Assembly: GCA_963772335.1 (NCBI GenBank)
Contig: CAVYXF010000001.1
Location: 930,001 to 994,000 of the forward strand
Reading direction: 5' to 3'
DNA: 64,000 bases
Source: CAVYXF01 sp963772335
GTDB taxonomy: Bacteria > Pseudomonadota > Alphaproteobacteria > Rhizobiales > Rhodomicrobiaceae
Part shown: piece after piece, positions 43,486 to 51,781 of the stretch
Layout of the letters: every line of letters begins with the position of its first letter
Position numbering within the stretch: position 1 is the first letter of the stretch
Translations under genes and position numbers: made by a program
The notes under the pieces: model-generated
Told to the model about the DNA's origin: nothing
Database searches by the model: none
Seen by the model: only the letters and a program-made list of their open reading frames with translations

Positions 43486-44210
43486 TCGCTGCGGTCTTGC
43501 GGGCCGCCGCGCAGCAGATCTGGCCGGCGCGCCCGGGTGATCGCCTCGGCCTCGGCGCGCCGCCAGGCCGCGATGCGGGCGTGATCACCGGAGAGCAGCA
43601 CCTGCGGGATTTCCCGGCCTTCCCACAGGCGCGGCCGGGTATAATGCGGATATTCGAGGAGCCCCGCCTCGAAACTCTCCTCCGTGCCGGATTGCTGCGC
43701 CCCCATCACGCCGGGTAGCAGGCGCACCACAGCATCGATCAGCACGATGGCCGCCGGTTCACCGCCGGAGAGCACATAGTCACCGATCGAGATTTCCTCC
43801 GGCTCCCTAGCCTCGATAAACCGCTCATCGATCCCCTCGAAGCGCCCGCAAATCAGGATTGCGCCGGGCGAGGCGCTGAGCGCGCGCACGCGGGCCTGCG
43901 TAAGCGGCTTTCCGCGCGGGGAGAGGAGGATCAGCGGACAATCGGGACGGCGTTCGCGGGCCTCGTCAACCGCTGGCCCAAGGATGTCGGCGCGCATCAC
44001 CATGCCGGCCCCACCCCCGGCCGGCGTATCGTCGACCGAGCGGTGCTTGTCCTTGGCAAAATCACGGATGTTAATGGCCTCAAGCGACCAGCGCCCGGCG
44101 GCAAGCGCCTGGCCCGCAAGACTGTGCCCGAGCGGCCCAGGGAACATCTCCGGGAAGAGGGTGAGAACAGAGGCGGTCCAAGGCGTGATGGAAGTCAGCG
44201 TTTCATCCAT
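43482..44210 (-). CDS. trmD: tRNA (guanine-N1)-methyltransferase
   Basis: 242 residues. TrmD methylates G37 next to the anticodon of tRNAs such as tRNA-Pro and tRNA-Leu, which prevents frameshifting. The SPOUT knot is visible in LILLSPRGKPLTQ, LICGRFEGIDERFIE and ISIGDYVLSGGEPAA; the N-terminus ASVLTLFPEMFPGPLGHS is typical. The ATG at 44210 follows GGAGAGAG. It overlaps the nitroreductase start by four bases and is divergent from glnE. In most alphaproteobacteria rpsP-rimM-trmD-rplS are contiguous; here rpsP and rimM are absent, and the nitroreductase separates trmD from rplS. Confidence 0.95.
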   Translation of the reverse strand: MDETLTSITPWTASVLTLFPEMFPGPLGHSLAGQALAAGRWSLEAINIRDFAKDKHRSVDDTPAGGGAGMVMRADILGPAVDEARERRPDCPLILLSPRGKPLTQARVRALSASPGAILICGRFEGIDERFIEAREPEEISIGDYVLSGGEPAAIVLIDAVVRLLPGVMGAQQSGTEESFEAGLLEYPHYTRPRLWEGREIPQVLLSGDHARIAAWRRAEAEAITRARRPDLLRGGPQDRSE

Positions 44211-44292
44211 ACGCTCTCTCCTATCATACCGCTGCGTAAGCGGCATAATCTCGCCGCGCCGCATGGCCTGCCTGGGCGCTTAAGGTCCGCTC

Positions 44293-44307
44293 TGGCATTG
44301 CGCTTGC
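44293..44307 (+). promoter_or_regulatory. sigma-54-like promoter before glnE
   Basis: TGGCAT-TGCGC-TTGC has the GG and GC dinucleotides at the correct spacing for a -24/-12 promoter (consensus TGGCAC-N5-TTGC), followed by C rather than A/T. The predicted start of transcription is near 44319, 36 bases before the glnE ATG. It would link glnE to RpoN/NtrC nitrogen control. Confidence 0.55.
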
Positions 44308-44354
44308 CGCGCACGTTGGCTATCTCCTGTGAGGGCCTGGCAGGAGGTGCCGTC

Positions 44355-47288
44355 ATGCAGCCACTCGCCGACCGGATTCACAGCGCGCCTATTCCTCACG
44401 ATGAGGCACTGGCCGCCCGCTCTATCGCCGAACTTAAGGCCAAATGCGAGGGCGATGCCCTCGCGGACCTGCGCAGCCTCATAGAGACCAATCCGAAGGT
44501 CAACGCGCTGCTTGCCGGCATCTTCGGGTGCTCGCCTTTTCTGACGAGCCTCATCATCCAGGATCCGGCAGGGCTGTCGGCATGCCTTGCCAGCGCACCT
44601 GAGCAATATCTCTCCCATATCGGCGCAGCGCTGGGCGAGGCAATGGCGAATGCATCGCGGCAGGACGAGGCGATGAGGCCCCTGCGCATCGCCAGGAAGC
44701 GGCTTGCGCTGCTCACTGCCCTCGCCGATCTCGGCGGCGTTTGGGGTGTTGAGGAGGTGACCGGAGCGCTCTCATCCGGCGCCGACATGCTGGTGCAGGC
44801 GGCGGTGCGCTGGCTGCTCCGCGGGGCGGCGCTGCGCGGCGAGATTGTTGCCGCTGACTTCAACGCACCCGAGGCGGCGAGCGGCTATATCGTGCTCGGC
44901 ATGGGGAAATACGGCGCGCGGGAGCTGAACTATTCCTCGGACATCGACCTGATCATATTCTACGACCTGCGGCATGCAAGGCTGAAAGCGGGCCTTGAGC
45001 CGAGCCCGTTCTTCGTGCGCATCACCCGCGATCTCGTCAAGCTGATGACCGAGCGCACCGCCGAGGGCTATGTGTTCCGCACCGATCTGCGCCTGCGCCC
45101 CGACCCCGGCGCAACGCAGGTGGCCCTCTCCACCGATGCCGCCCTGCACTATTACGAGACATTCGGCCAGAACTGGGAGCGCGCGGCCTTTATCAAAGCC
45201 CGTCCCGTCGCTGGCGATCTGGACGCGGGCGAAAGCTTCCTGCGCGATATGGCGCCCTATCTCTGGCGCAAATATCTCGACTACGCCGCTATCGCCGACA
45301 TTCACGCCATGAAGCGGCAGATTCATGCAAACAAGGGCCACGCCCAGATTGCCGTCAAGGGCCACAATCTGAAGCTTGGCCGCGGCGGCATTCGCGAGAT
45401 CGAGTTCTTCGTGCAGACCCAACAACTGATCGCCGGCGGGCGTCAGCGCGATCTGCGCATGCGTCAGACGCTTGCGGCCCTCACGGGACTTGCGCAGCGT
45501 GAATGGATCACCCCGGACGCCGCCCGCGAGCTAGCAGCCGCTTATCGCTTCCTGCGCAACATCGAGCACCGGCTGCAGATGATCGCCGACGAGCAGACCC
45601 ATTCTTTGCCCGCCGATCCAGCGAAGTTCGAGCAGGTTGCCCACTTCGCGGGCTATGCCGATGGCGAAGCCTTGGCGCAGGCGCTGAAGCGGCAGCTCGA
45701 AACCGTCCAGCGGCATTATGCGGCGCTGTTCGAGGATGTACCCGGTCTTTCGCGCGAAGCGATACCCGGCAATCTGGTCTTCACCGGCGACAGCGATGAT
45801 CCGGCGACGCTGGAGACACTCGCCGCCATGGGCTTCTCCAGCCCCTCCGCCGTGATCAGCACGGTGCGCGGCTGGCATTTCGGCCGCTATCCCGCCATGC
45901 GCAGCGCCAAGGCCCGTGAAAGCCTCACGGAATTCACGCCAAAGCTGCTCGAAGCGCTGGCGCGTACCGCTCAGCCCGACACGGCGCTTGCCACATTCGA
46001 TCGCTTCCTCGCCGACCTGCCGGCCGGCGTGCAGCTCTTTGCGCTTCTGCGCAGCAATCCGAGCCTGCTGCAGCTCCTCGCCGACATCATGGGCACGGCG
46101 CCGCGCCTCGCCCGCATTGTCAGCCAGCGTCCTCGGGTGATGGATGCCGTGCTCGATCCTGGGTTCCTGGGCGAACTACCGTCCGAACTCGAGCTCTCGG
46201 AGCTGGTGCAGAATACGCTGGCGCGCAGTGCCAGCTATGAGGATTGCCTGGACCGCGCCCGCGCTCTGAGGCAGGAGCAGTCGTTCCTCATCGGCGTCGG
46301 GCTCTTATCGCATGCGATCAGTGCCGAGCAGGCGGGCTGCGCCTACGCCATGCTGGCGGACCAGCTGACCGGCGGACTGCTGGCGCAGGTCGGCAGGGTG
46401 ATGGAGCGGCAGCATGGGCGGGTGCCGGGCGGACAGATCTGTGTGCTCGGGATGGGCAAGCTCGGTGGGCGCGAGATGACCGCCAATTCCGATCTCGATC
46501 TGATCCTGATCTATGATTTCCATGACGCGAACGGGAGCTCGGACGGGCTGAAGCCGTTCTCGGCGCCGCAATTTTACGCCCGCCTTACTCAGCGGCTGAT
46601 CAGCGCCCTTTCCGCCCCGACAGCAGAGGGTCAGCTTTACGCCGTCGATATGCGGCTGCGCCCCTCCGGCAAGGCCGGACCGGTCGCCACCAGCCTCTCC
46701 AGCTTCGTGCGCTATCAGAGCACCGAGGCCTGGACCTGGGAGCATCTGGCGCTGACCCGCGCCCGGGTGGTCGCCGGCCCGCCGGCGCTGTCCGACGCGA
46801 TCGAGCAGACCATCGCCACCGTGCTGCGCCAGCCCCGCGACCGCGCCAAAATCGCCGCCGATGTCCGCGACATGCGCGCCAGGATCGAGCAGGAGAAGAG
46901 CACAAAGGATATTTGGGATATCAAATATCACCGCGGCGGGCTGGTCGATGTGGAGTTCATCGCCCAGTATCTGCAGCTGATCCACGCGGAGCACCATCCG
47001 CAGGTGCTCGACCAGAACACCATCGGCGCGCTGGAGAGATTGCAAAGAGCCGGGCTCCTCGCCGGGGCGGATGCGCAGATCCTGCTGCCTGCTGCCCAGC
47101 TCTATCACGACCTCACCCAGATCCTGCGGCTGTGTGCTGAGGGTAGGTTCCGGCCCGATACGGCACCGGACGGGCTTAAGACCATGCTCGCCACCGCTTC
47201 GGGGCTTTCCGACTTCGCCGCCGTCGAAGCACTGCTGCGCCAGCGCCTCGATGAGGTGGCCGTCCGGTTTGACAGCCTGATCGTTTAG
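44355..47288 (+). CDS. glnE: glutamine synthetase adenylyltransferase / deadenylase
   Basis: 977 residues, normal for GlnE. It adds or removes AMP on glutamine synthetase in response to PII and glutamine. Both nucleotidyltransferase domains are intact: near residue 177 LGMGKYGARELNYSSDIDLI (deadenylylation) and near 697 LGMGKLGGREMTANSDLDLI (adenylylation). The middle PII-responsive and helical segments are present (RQIHANKGHAQIAVKGHNLK, GRGGIREIEFFVQTQQLI). The ATG at 44355 is preferred because CAGGAGG precedes it and it agrees with the family; earlier in-frame starts run through the promoter region. It is divergent from trmD. The ECF sigma factor follows 89 bases downstream. Confidence 0.95.
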   Translation: MQPLADRIHSAPIPHDEALAARSIAELKAKCEGDALADLRSLIETNPKVNALLAGIFGCSPFLTSLIIQDPAGLSACLASAPEQYLSHIGAALGEAMANASRQDEAMRPLRIARKRLALLTALADLGGVWGVEEVTGALSSGADMLVQAAVRWLLRGAALRGEIVAADFNAPEAASGYIVLGMGKYGARELNYSSDIDLIIFYDLRHARLKAGLEPSPFFVRITRDLVKLMTERTAEGYVFRTDLRLRPDPGATQVALSTDAALHYYETFGQNWERAAFIKARPVAGDLDAGESFLRDMAPYLWRKYLDYAAIADIHAMKRQIHANKGHAQIAVKGHNLKLGRGGIREIEFFVQTQQLIAGGRQRDLRMRQTLAALTGLAQREWITPDAARELAAAYRFLRNIEHRLQMIADEQTHSLPADPAKFEQVAHFAGYADGEALAQALKRQLETVQRHYAALFEDVPGLSREAIPGNLVFTGDSDDPATLETLAAMGFSSPSAVISTVRGWHFGRYPAMRSAKARESLTEFTPKLLEALARTAQPDTALATFDRFLADLPAGVQLFALLRSNPSLLQLLADIMGTAPRLARIVSQRPRVMDAVLDPGFLGELPSELELSELVQNTLARSASYEDCLDRARALRQEQSFLIGVGLLSHAISAEQAGCAYAMLADQLTGGLLAQVGRVMERQHGRVPGGQICVLGMGKLGGREMTANSDLDLILIYDFHDANGSSDGLKPFSAPQFYARLTQRLISALSAPTAEGQLYAVDMRLRPSGKAGPVATSLSSFVRYQSTEAWTWEHLALTRARVVAGPPALSDAIEQTIATVLRQPRDRAKIAADVRDMRARIEQEKSTKDIWDIKYHRGGLVDVEFIAQYLQLIHAEHHPQVLDQNTIGALERLQRAGLLAGADAQILLPAAQLYHDLTQILRLCAEGRFRPDTAPDGLKTMLATASGLSDFAAVEALLRQRLDEVAVRFDSLIV

Positions 47289-47377
47289 CAAGCCGCGACG
47301 GAGTTACAGTTTCTTCCCCGTATCATGGCTAGGGTGCATGGCTCCAGCCTTGCGGCGAGAGATGTGCCCGTCAATAA

Positions 47378-48058
47378 ATGGCAGGCAATAAATCCTGCTG
47401 GCAGGCCGAGGAACAGGAAAGGACAACAAGGGAAAGCGCGCGCGTGCCGCCGGAGCAGAGAGGGCTTGACAAGCATGGCTCCGGGCGCGCCGCCGCGGCG
47501 GAGAGCGATGCTGCCTTGACGGCGCGAACTGCGGGTGGCGACCGGCTTGCCTATGCGGCGCTGGTCAAGCGCCATCTGCCACGCGTGCTGGCGCTGACGC
47601 GGCGCATGCTCAAGGACGAGGCGAGCGCCGAGGATGCTGCCCAGGAAGCTCTCCTGCGTTTGTGGACGCATGCCGCAAGCTACGACGCCTCGCGCGCTTT
47701 ACTGACCACTTGGTTGACGCGCATTACGACCAATGTCTGCCTCGACCGGCTGCGCAAGCGCCAGGAAGAGCAATGGGATGACAGCTATGATCTGCCGCAG
47801 GAGGCAAGCCAGGAGAAGACGATCGGCGACAGGCAGCTTGCAGAGCGTGTCGAGGGTGCGCTGGCAAGTCTGCCGGACCGGCAGCGTCTTGCGCTCGTCT
47901 TGTGCCATTACGAGGAGCTGAGCATGGCGGAGGCGGCAGAGATGATGGAAACATCGGTTGAAGCGGTGGAATCGCTGCTGGGGCGCGCCCGGCGCAGCCT
48001 GAAGCAGCGGCTGGCAACGGAATGGCAAGGCCTCATCGCGGATGGTGCGATGGAATGA
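47378..48058 (+). CDS. ECF-type RNA polymerase sigma factor
   Basis: About 226 residues from the ATG at 47378; a GTG near 47444 would give a more usual length. Sigma region 2 is visible as LAYAALVKRHLPRVLALTRR and SAEDAAQEALLRLWTHA, with the -10-recognition helix and LLTTWLTRITTNVCLDRLRK. Region 4 is visible as ALASLPDRQRLALVLCHYEE then LSMAEAAEMMETSVEAVESL and RRSLKQRL. It is followed by a one-helix membrane protein and a metal-sensor-like protein in the same direction, the typical order of an ECF sigma, its anti-sigma factor and its input sensor. The regulon is unknown. Confidence 0.85.
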   Translation: MAGNKSCWQAEEQERTTRESARVPPEQRGLDKHGSGRAAAAESDAALTARTAGGDRLAYAALVKRHLPRVLALTRRMLKDEASAEDAAQEALLRLWTHAASYDASRALLTTWLTRITTNVCLDRLRKRQEEQWDDSYDLPQEASQEKTIGDRQLAERVEGALASLPDRQRLALVLCHYEELSMAEAAEMMETSVEAVESLLGRARRSLKQRLATEWQGLIADGAME

Positions 48059-48076
48059 GGAGTTGGGTTTAAGGCC

Positions 48077-48607
48077 ATGAGCAGAAACGATAGGGAAGAC
48101 GCGCTCGCGCAGCTCACGCAAGTGCTGGACATCTACGGCGCAAGGCGGGAACGCTGGCCGGAGGATTTGCGTGCGCGCCTTAACGCATTGATCGAGGAGG
48201 ACGCAGAAGCGGCAAGGCTGCTTGCCGAAGCGCGCGCCCTCGACAAGCTGCTTGGCACCGCGGCGCCGGCCGGCGATACGGCTGGCCTCGAAGCGCGTAT
48301 TCTTGCCGCTGCTGCTGGCCTGCCGCAAACAGGCGCTCAGGTGCTGCCGCTCGAGGCGCATCGCCGCCAGAGCCAGGTTTCCGCACTGCCGGTCCGCGCG
48401 GCACAGCAGAGCTCGGCGCGGCGGATATGGCCGGAACTCGCACTGCTTGCCGCTTCGCTGTTTCTAGGGCTGCTAATCGGGCTCTCCGGCCAGGCCATAC
48501 CGGCGCTGCAGAACATTGCCGTCGTCGCCGATGGCGAGGGCGGGCTCGGCACGTTTGCCGGACTGCTGTTCGATCCGGATGGCGCCCCGCGTGAGGGGGC
48601 GCTATGA
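48077..48607 (+). CDS. putative membrane anti-sigma factor
   Basis: 176 residues with one membrane helix at about 117-138 (RIWPELALLAASLFLGLLIG). The cytoplasmic N-terminal half (DALAQLTQVLDIYGARRERW, ALIEEDAEAARLLAEARALD) is helical and resembles the sigma-binding part of small anti-sigma factors, although I cannot match a named family. A short periplasmic tail follows (LQNIAVVADGEGGLGTF). The start lies 18 bases after the sigma gene, and its end overlaps the next gene by four bases (ATGA), which supports a joint function. It may hold the sigma factor at the membrane until the sensor releases it. Confidence 0.65.
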   Translation: MSRNDREDALAQLTQVLDIYGARRERWPEDLRARLNALIEEDAEAARLLAEARALDKLLGTAAPAGDTAGLEARILAAAAGLPQTGAQVLPLEAHRRQSQVSALPVRAAQQSSARRIWPELALLAASLFLGLLIGLSGQAIPALQNIAVVADGEGGLGTFAGLLFDPDGAPREGAL

Positions 48608-49119
48608 CCGACATCGCCGCAGGCCCGGTTTCGCCGAAGCGGCGCACGCCGCGCTGGATCTGGGTGCTGCTGATGCTGTCGCTGGCGCTCAACCTGCTCA
48701 TCATCGGCATCGTCGGCGGCAGCATCTGGGCCGTGCGGCGCGGCGGCTTTTGGGATGCGCCTCTGTTCCTGGAGCGCACGCACCGCTTCATGCAGGGCCT
48801 GCCTGCTGACCGGCGCACCCAGCTCCGTGAAATCTTCGCCCAGTATCGGCCACAGCTGGCACCGGCCTGGCGCGAGGTCCGCGCCGCGCGCGTCAGTATC
48901 GGCCGGCTGATCGAGCGCGGCGGCTACACGGCCGAGGAGTTCGATGCGGCGCTGGATGACGTGCTACAGAAAGAGGCCAGGGCGCGCGAGGCGGCCAAGC
49001 CGATGATTGCCGCGATGCTGAACGCGCTTGAGCCGGGCGAGCGGCGCTGGTTCCTCTCGGTCTACATGCCCTATTTGAGCGAGATGCAGGGCCGCCCCGA
49101 CCCGCGCAGCCAGCCTTAG
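48604..49119 (+). CDS. periplasmic heavy-metal-sensor-like (Spy/CnrX-type) protein
   Basis: 171 residues. A membrane anchor (WIWVLLMLSLALNLLIIGIV) is followed by a periplasmic four-helix part: FLERTHRFMQGLPADRRTQL, PAWREVRAARVSIGRLIERG and EEFDAALDDVLQKEARAREA. This is the metal-resistance/CnrX and Spy/CpxP pattern. In Cupriavidus the CnrX sensor works with CnrY (anti-sigma) and CnrH (ECF sigma), and the present gene order is the same. No clear metal ligand set (CnrX-type His cluster) is obvious here, so the signal may be membrane or protein stress. It is the last gene of the operon. Confidence 0.75.
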   Translation: MTDIAAGPVSPKRRTPRWIWVLLMLSLALNLLIIGIVGGSIWAVRRGGFWDAPLFLERTHRFMQGLPADRRTQLREIFAQYRPQLAPAWREVRAARVSIGRLIERGGYTAEEFDAALDDVLQKEARAREAAKPMIAAMLNALEPGERRWFLSVYMPYLSEMQGRPDPRSQP

Positions 49120-49133
49120 GGCGTGATCACCGC

Positions 49134-49394
49134 TTATGAGAGCCTGGTGGGCAGGAAATCGAACGGGATCAGCCGGTAGACGATCACCGCATAGACGATG
49201 GCGAATATAACGCCTGATATCAGCGTGGCGGCCAGGAATTTGCGCAGGATGTAGGGCTGGACCGGGGCGCTGTCGGCGGCGCCTTCAGGCCTTTCGTCGC
49301 CCTCTTCATGCATGCGCACCCCGATGGGCAGGATGGCGAACAGCACCAGCCACCAGCAGATGAAATAGACGCCGAGAGCAATCGGAAGGCTCAT
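49134..49394 (-). CDS. DUF1467 family membrane protein
   Basis: 86 residues with two membrane helices: IALGVYFICWWLVLFAILPI at the start and FLAATLISGVIFAIVYAVIV near the end, separated by an acidic loop (HEEGDERPEGAADSAP). The family is found next to mce and rnj in many Rhizobiales, but its function is unknown. The start at 49394 is chosen because the longer frame overlaps mce; no strong ribosome site is seen. It lies 10 bases after mce on the same strand. Confidence 0.85.
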   Translation of the reverse strand: MSLPIALGVYFICWWLVLFAILPIGVRMHEEGDERPEGAADSAPVQPYILRKFLAATLISGVIFAIVYAVIVYRLIPFDFLPTRLS

Positions 49395-49404
49395 GGGATG
49401 CGCC

Positions 49405-49809
49405 TTACGCCTGTTCCAGCTCGACAAGCGTGCCAAGGAAGTCCTTCGGATGCAGGAATAGCACGGGCTTGCCATGCGCACCGATTTTGGGGCGCCCGTC
49501 ACCCAGAATGCGAGCACCTTGCTCGATCAGCGACTGGCTCGCTGCCTCGATGTCCTCCACCTCATAGCAGATATGATGGATGCCGCCGGCGGGATTGCGC
49601 GCGAGGAAGTTGATAATGGGCGAGTCCGCACCAAGCGCCCCAAGCAGCTCGATCTTGGTGTTCGGCAGGGTAATGAACACGGTCGTCACGCCGTGATCGG
49701 GCTGCGGCACAGCGTCCGAAACCTGCGCGCCCAGCACATCGCGATAGGTGGCAGTCGCCGCGGCTAGGTCCGGAACGGCAATCGCCACATGGTTCAGGCG
49801 TCCGATCAC
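49405..49809 (-). CDS. mce: methylmalonyl-CoA epimerase
   Basis: 134 residues. Mce interconverts the (R) and (S) forms of methylmalonyl-CoA in propionate metabolism. The metal ligands are visible in RLNHVAIAVPDL, the following strands with IELLGALG, GIHHICYEVEDI and FLGTLVELEQ (His, His, Glu). The start at 49809 agrees with the family. It is followed by DUF1467 and preceded by a repeat-filled gap after which rnj is read in the same direction, a linkage frequent in this order. It is transcribed as a small operon with DUF1467. Confidence 0.93.
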   Translation of the reverse strand: MIGRLNHVAIAVPDLAAATATYRDVLGAQVSDAVPQPDHGVTTVFITLPNTKIELLGALGADSPIINFLARNPAGGIHHICYEVEDIEAASQSLIEQGARILGDGRPKIGAHGKPVLFLHPKDFLGTLVELEQA

Positions 49810-49867
49810 TGTGGCTCCTCCTATTAAGAACGGGACCGTTGAAGGCGGTCTTTAAGCCCGACGGATC

Positions 49868-50003
49868 GCCCCCTCTCCCCGTTGTGAGCCTTTACGGCGA
49901 ACGACAAGCGTCCGACGTGGGAGAGGGTGGGGGTGAGGGGTTACAAAACCATCGGTAGGGCTTACCCCTCACCCTGTCCCTCTCCCATGGGAGAGGGAAC
50001 CGG
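49868..50003. repeat. intergenic mosaic repeat, CCCTCTCCC type (copy 2, inverted)
   Basis: The stretch carries CCCCCTCTCCCC, CTTTACGGCGAACGACAAGC and GTGGGAGAGGGTGGGGGTG and, after a spacer, a second palindrome CCCTCTCCCATGGGAGAGGG (from 49977). The core is the inverse of the one at about 12657-12680, with two mismatches in 25 bases. It fills most of the 292-base gap between rnj and mce. Confidence 0.65.
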
Positions 50004-50101
50004 AGGCGCAGATTGTGCTTTATGACAACCATCCATCAGTACCATGCGTGCTGTTCTCAAAAGTCTTGCGGGCAATCCGGCAAAGATGCCCCGATCCTCC
50101 A

Positions 50102-51781
50102 TTAAACAACGGAAAGCAGCACCGTGCATATCGGCCTTTTGCCCCAGGCGGTGTTAACGGCCGCGCGGACGGACTTGCGCACGGCCTCGCTGACAAGGTC
50201 CGGATCGCGGCGGCGGGCGCGGGGAATGCTCTCGAAGGCGCCGATCGCGGCCTTTTCGGCGATGTCGGCAAAGCTCTCGCCATCGCCGTCGAACTCCGGG
50301 ATGCCGGCGAAGGCCGATTTTGGCTCGCAGAGCAGCTCGCCATTGCCGCGCATCACCACCGAGACCACCACGCTACCGACAAAGCTCAGCTTGCGGCGCT
50401 GGCGGATGGAATCATCCGCATCGGAAATCATGAGATAGCCGTCCCGGTAAATGCGGCCGGTCGGCGCCTCATCGACCACCTCTGGTGCCCCTGGAAGCAG
50501 CCGCACGACCTTGCCGTTGCGCACGCCGGAGAGCGCAGCTATGCCGTGGGTGTGGGCGAAGGCGACATGGGCTTCGAGATGGCGCGCCTCGCCATGCATG
50601 GGAATCACGGTCTTCGGGCGCAGCCACTCATAAAGCTTGGCCAACTCGCCGCGGCGCGGATGGCCGGAGGCATGGATCGGACCGTCCGCCCATTCGGTCA
50701 GCACTTCCACGCCCATATCGGCAAGCTTGTTCTGGATGCGTATGATCGCCGCTTCATTGCCAGGGATGGCGCGCGCCGAAAAGATCACCATGTCGCCCTT
50801 GGCGAGCTTGACCCGCGGATGCTGATTGTCGGCGACACGGGCAAGAGCGGCGCGCGGCTCGCCCTGGCTGCCGGTGAGCAGCGCAACGACGGTTTCCGGG
50901 GGCAAATGGCCGAAGTCATCCTCGCCCAGCGTCTTCAAACTCTCCGGCCACAGACCGGTTTCGCGGGCCAGATCGACCATGCGCACCATGGAGCGGCCGA
51001 CCAGCACCAGATGGCGGTGCGCGGCCTCGGCGGCATGGGCGATGGCGAGCAGGCGCGCAACGGAGGAGGAGAAGCTGGTGATCGCCACTCGCCCGGTCGC
51101 CTCGACGATCAGCTTGCGCAGGTTCGCCGCCACATCGGCCTCGGATTCGGTGACACCCTCGCTCAGCACGTTGGTCGAGTCACAGATCAGCACCTCGACG
51201 CCTTCATCGCCGAGACGCCGGAGCTTTCCCCCATCAGTCGCCGGGCCAGCGCCGGGCGCGGGGTCGAGTTTCCAGTCCGCCGAGTGCACGACGGTCCCCA
51301 TCGGCGTGCGAATGGCGACAGCGTTGGTCTCAGGAATGGAATGCGACATGCTGACCAGTTCGAGGTCAAACGGCCCGATAGCGAGGCGTCCGCCGACCGG
51401 CACCTCGATGAGCGGCACCTCGCTGCCCCAAGGCACCTCGGTCAGCTTCTCCTTCAGGAACGCGATGGTGAAACGGGTGCCATAGACCGGCACGCGTAGA
51501 CGTGGCCACAACTCGGCAACGGCGCCGAAATGATCCTCATGGGCATGGGTGAGTAGGATGCCAGCGAGGCGCCCGCGCTCCTCCTCGAGGAAGCGGATGT
51601 CCGGGAAGACGAGATCGACCCCCGGCTCGCGGTCATCAGGAAAAGTGACCCCCAGATCAACGACCAGCCAGCTGCGGCTCGCGGTGGACCCCAGGCCATA
51701 GAGATAGGTATTCATACCGATCTCGCCGATGCCGCCGAGAGCCAAGAAGATCAGCTCGTTTTCCCCCTCCTGCCCCGCCAT
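50102..51781 (-). CDS. rnj: ribonuclease J
   Basis: 559 residues. RNase J is a beta-CASP metallo-beta-lactamase with 5'-exonuclease and endonuclease activities in mRNA and rRNA processing. The active-site motif LTHAHEDHFGAVAELW and the beta-CASP histidine region are visible (VEVLTEWADGPIHASGHPRR then VIPMHGEARHLEAHVAFA). The N-terminus is ELIFLALGGIGEIGMNTYLY. The gene starts one base inside the birA stop (TAATG), so the two are translationally coupled. It is normal in size. The nuo operon-birA-rnj series is conserved in Rhizobiales. Confidence 0.95.
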   Translation of the reverse strand: MAGQEGENELIFLALGGIGEIGMNTYLYGLGSTASRSWLVVDLGVTFPDDREPGVDLVFPDIRFLEEERGRLAGILLTHAHEDHFGAVAELWPRLRVPVYGTRFTIAFLKEKLTEVPWGSEVPLIEVPVGGRLAIGPFDLELVSMSHSIPETNAVAIRTPMGTVVHSADWKLDPAPGAGPATDGGKLRRLGDEGVEVLICDSTNVLSEGVTESEADVAANLRKLIVEATGRVAITSFSSSVARLLAIAHAAEAAHRHLVLVGRSMVRMVDLARETGLWPESLKTLGEDDFGHLPPETVVALLTGSQGEPRAALARVADNQHPRVKLAKGDMVIFSARAIPGNEAAIIRIQNKLADMGVEVLTEWADGPIHASGHPRRGELAKLYEWLRPKTVIPMHGEARHLEAHVAFAHTHGIAALSGVRNGKVVRLLPGAPEVVDEAPTGRIYRDGYLMISDADDSIRQRRKLSFVGSVVVSVVMRGNGELLCEPKSAFAGIPEFDGDGESFADIAEKAAIGAFESIPRARRRDPDLVSEAVRKSVRAAVNTAWGKRPICTVLLSVV

